DNA from: Methanomicrobiales archaeon
GTDB taxonomy: Archaea > Halobacteriota > Methanomicrobia > Methanomicrobiales > Methanospirillaceae
Direction of reading: 5' to 3'
Assembly: GCA_012520015.1 (NCBI GenBank)
Contig: JAAYPD010000154.1
Span: forward strand, 1-5,678
DNA: 5,678 nt
Position numbers and translations under genes: made by a program. Of this stretch, positions 5,642-5,678 are shown piece after piece (position 1 is the first letter of the stretch; each line of letters opens with the position of its first letter). The notes under the pieces are model-generated. The model searched no databases. It worked only from the letters and a program-made list of their open reading frames with translations, and was not told the origin of the DNA.

Positions 5642-5678
5642 ATGTCAAGTTCAAAAAGAACAGATTTAGATTTATATC
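5642..5678 (+). CDS. Possible start of a rightward gene, cut by the window end
   Basis: ATG 5642 opens a frame that stays open to the window end (MSSSKRTDLDLY, 12 codons). No ribosome-binding site precedes it, but AAATATAAAAA (5614-5624) lies about 18-28 bases upstream, the spacing that would give a leaderless archaeal message divergent from the PKD gene. Twelve codons in A+T-rich DNA are weak evidence; it may be non-coding. No function can be named. Confidence 0.2.
   Translation, partial: MSSSKRTDLDLY

Overview
The window looks like a piece of a methanogenic archaeal chromosome, most likely order Methanomicrobiales. This is a judgement from protein character, not a database result. The signs are an archaeal AK6-type adenylate kinase beside a CDP-alcohol phosphatidyltransferase, GGTGAT/GAGGT ribosome-binding sites, ATGA stop/start overlaps, TATA-like A+T-rich intergenic DNA, and a large exported PKD-repeat protein of the kind common in methanogen cell envelopes. 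The window is almost fully coding; only the last ~116 bases lack a clear gene.

Bases 1-2991 (+ strand) hold a tightly packed run of four genes. They are the 3' part of an acetylornithine-type class III aminotransferase (argD, 5' end outside the window), histidinol-phosphate aminotransferase (hisC, overlapping argD by 26 bases), an AK6/Fap7-like adenylate kinase (4-base overlap) and a six-helix CDP-alcohol phosphatidyltransferase (4-base overlap). Overlaps throughout imply one transcript and probably translational coupling. It joins arginine and histidine biosynthesis to a nucleotide kinase/ribosome-assembly factor and a polar-lipid enzyme. No single pathway links all four.

Bases 2986-5562 (- strand) hold one 858-residue exported protein: signal peptide, eight PKD domains at a period of about 81 residues, and two C-terminal modules that each begin with a GWNLVS motif. 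No membrane anchor is visible. It converges on the lipid gene, and the two stop codons overlap inside a perfect 12-base palindrome, so both proteins end in Lys-Gln-Leu.

Bases 5563-5678 are about 73% A+T and hold the likely promoter of the PKD gene, plus a possible start of a further rightward gene. I found no mobile element, CRISPR array, RNA gene or defence system. The most interesting signal is in the PKD protein: cysteines at two fixed positions in the repeat are present together in five domains and absent together in the other three, which suggests one disulfide per domain in one of two repeat subtypes.
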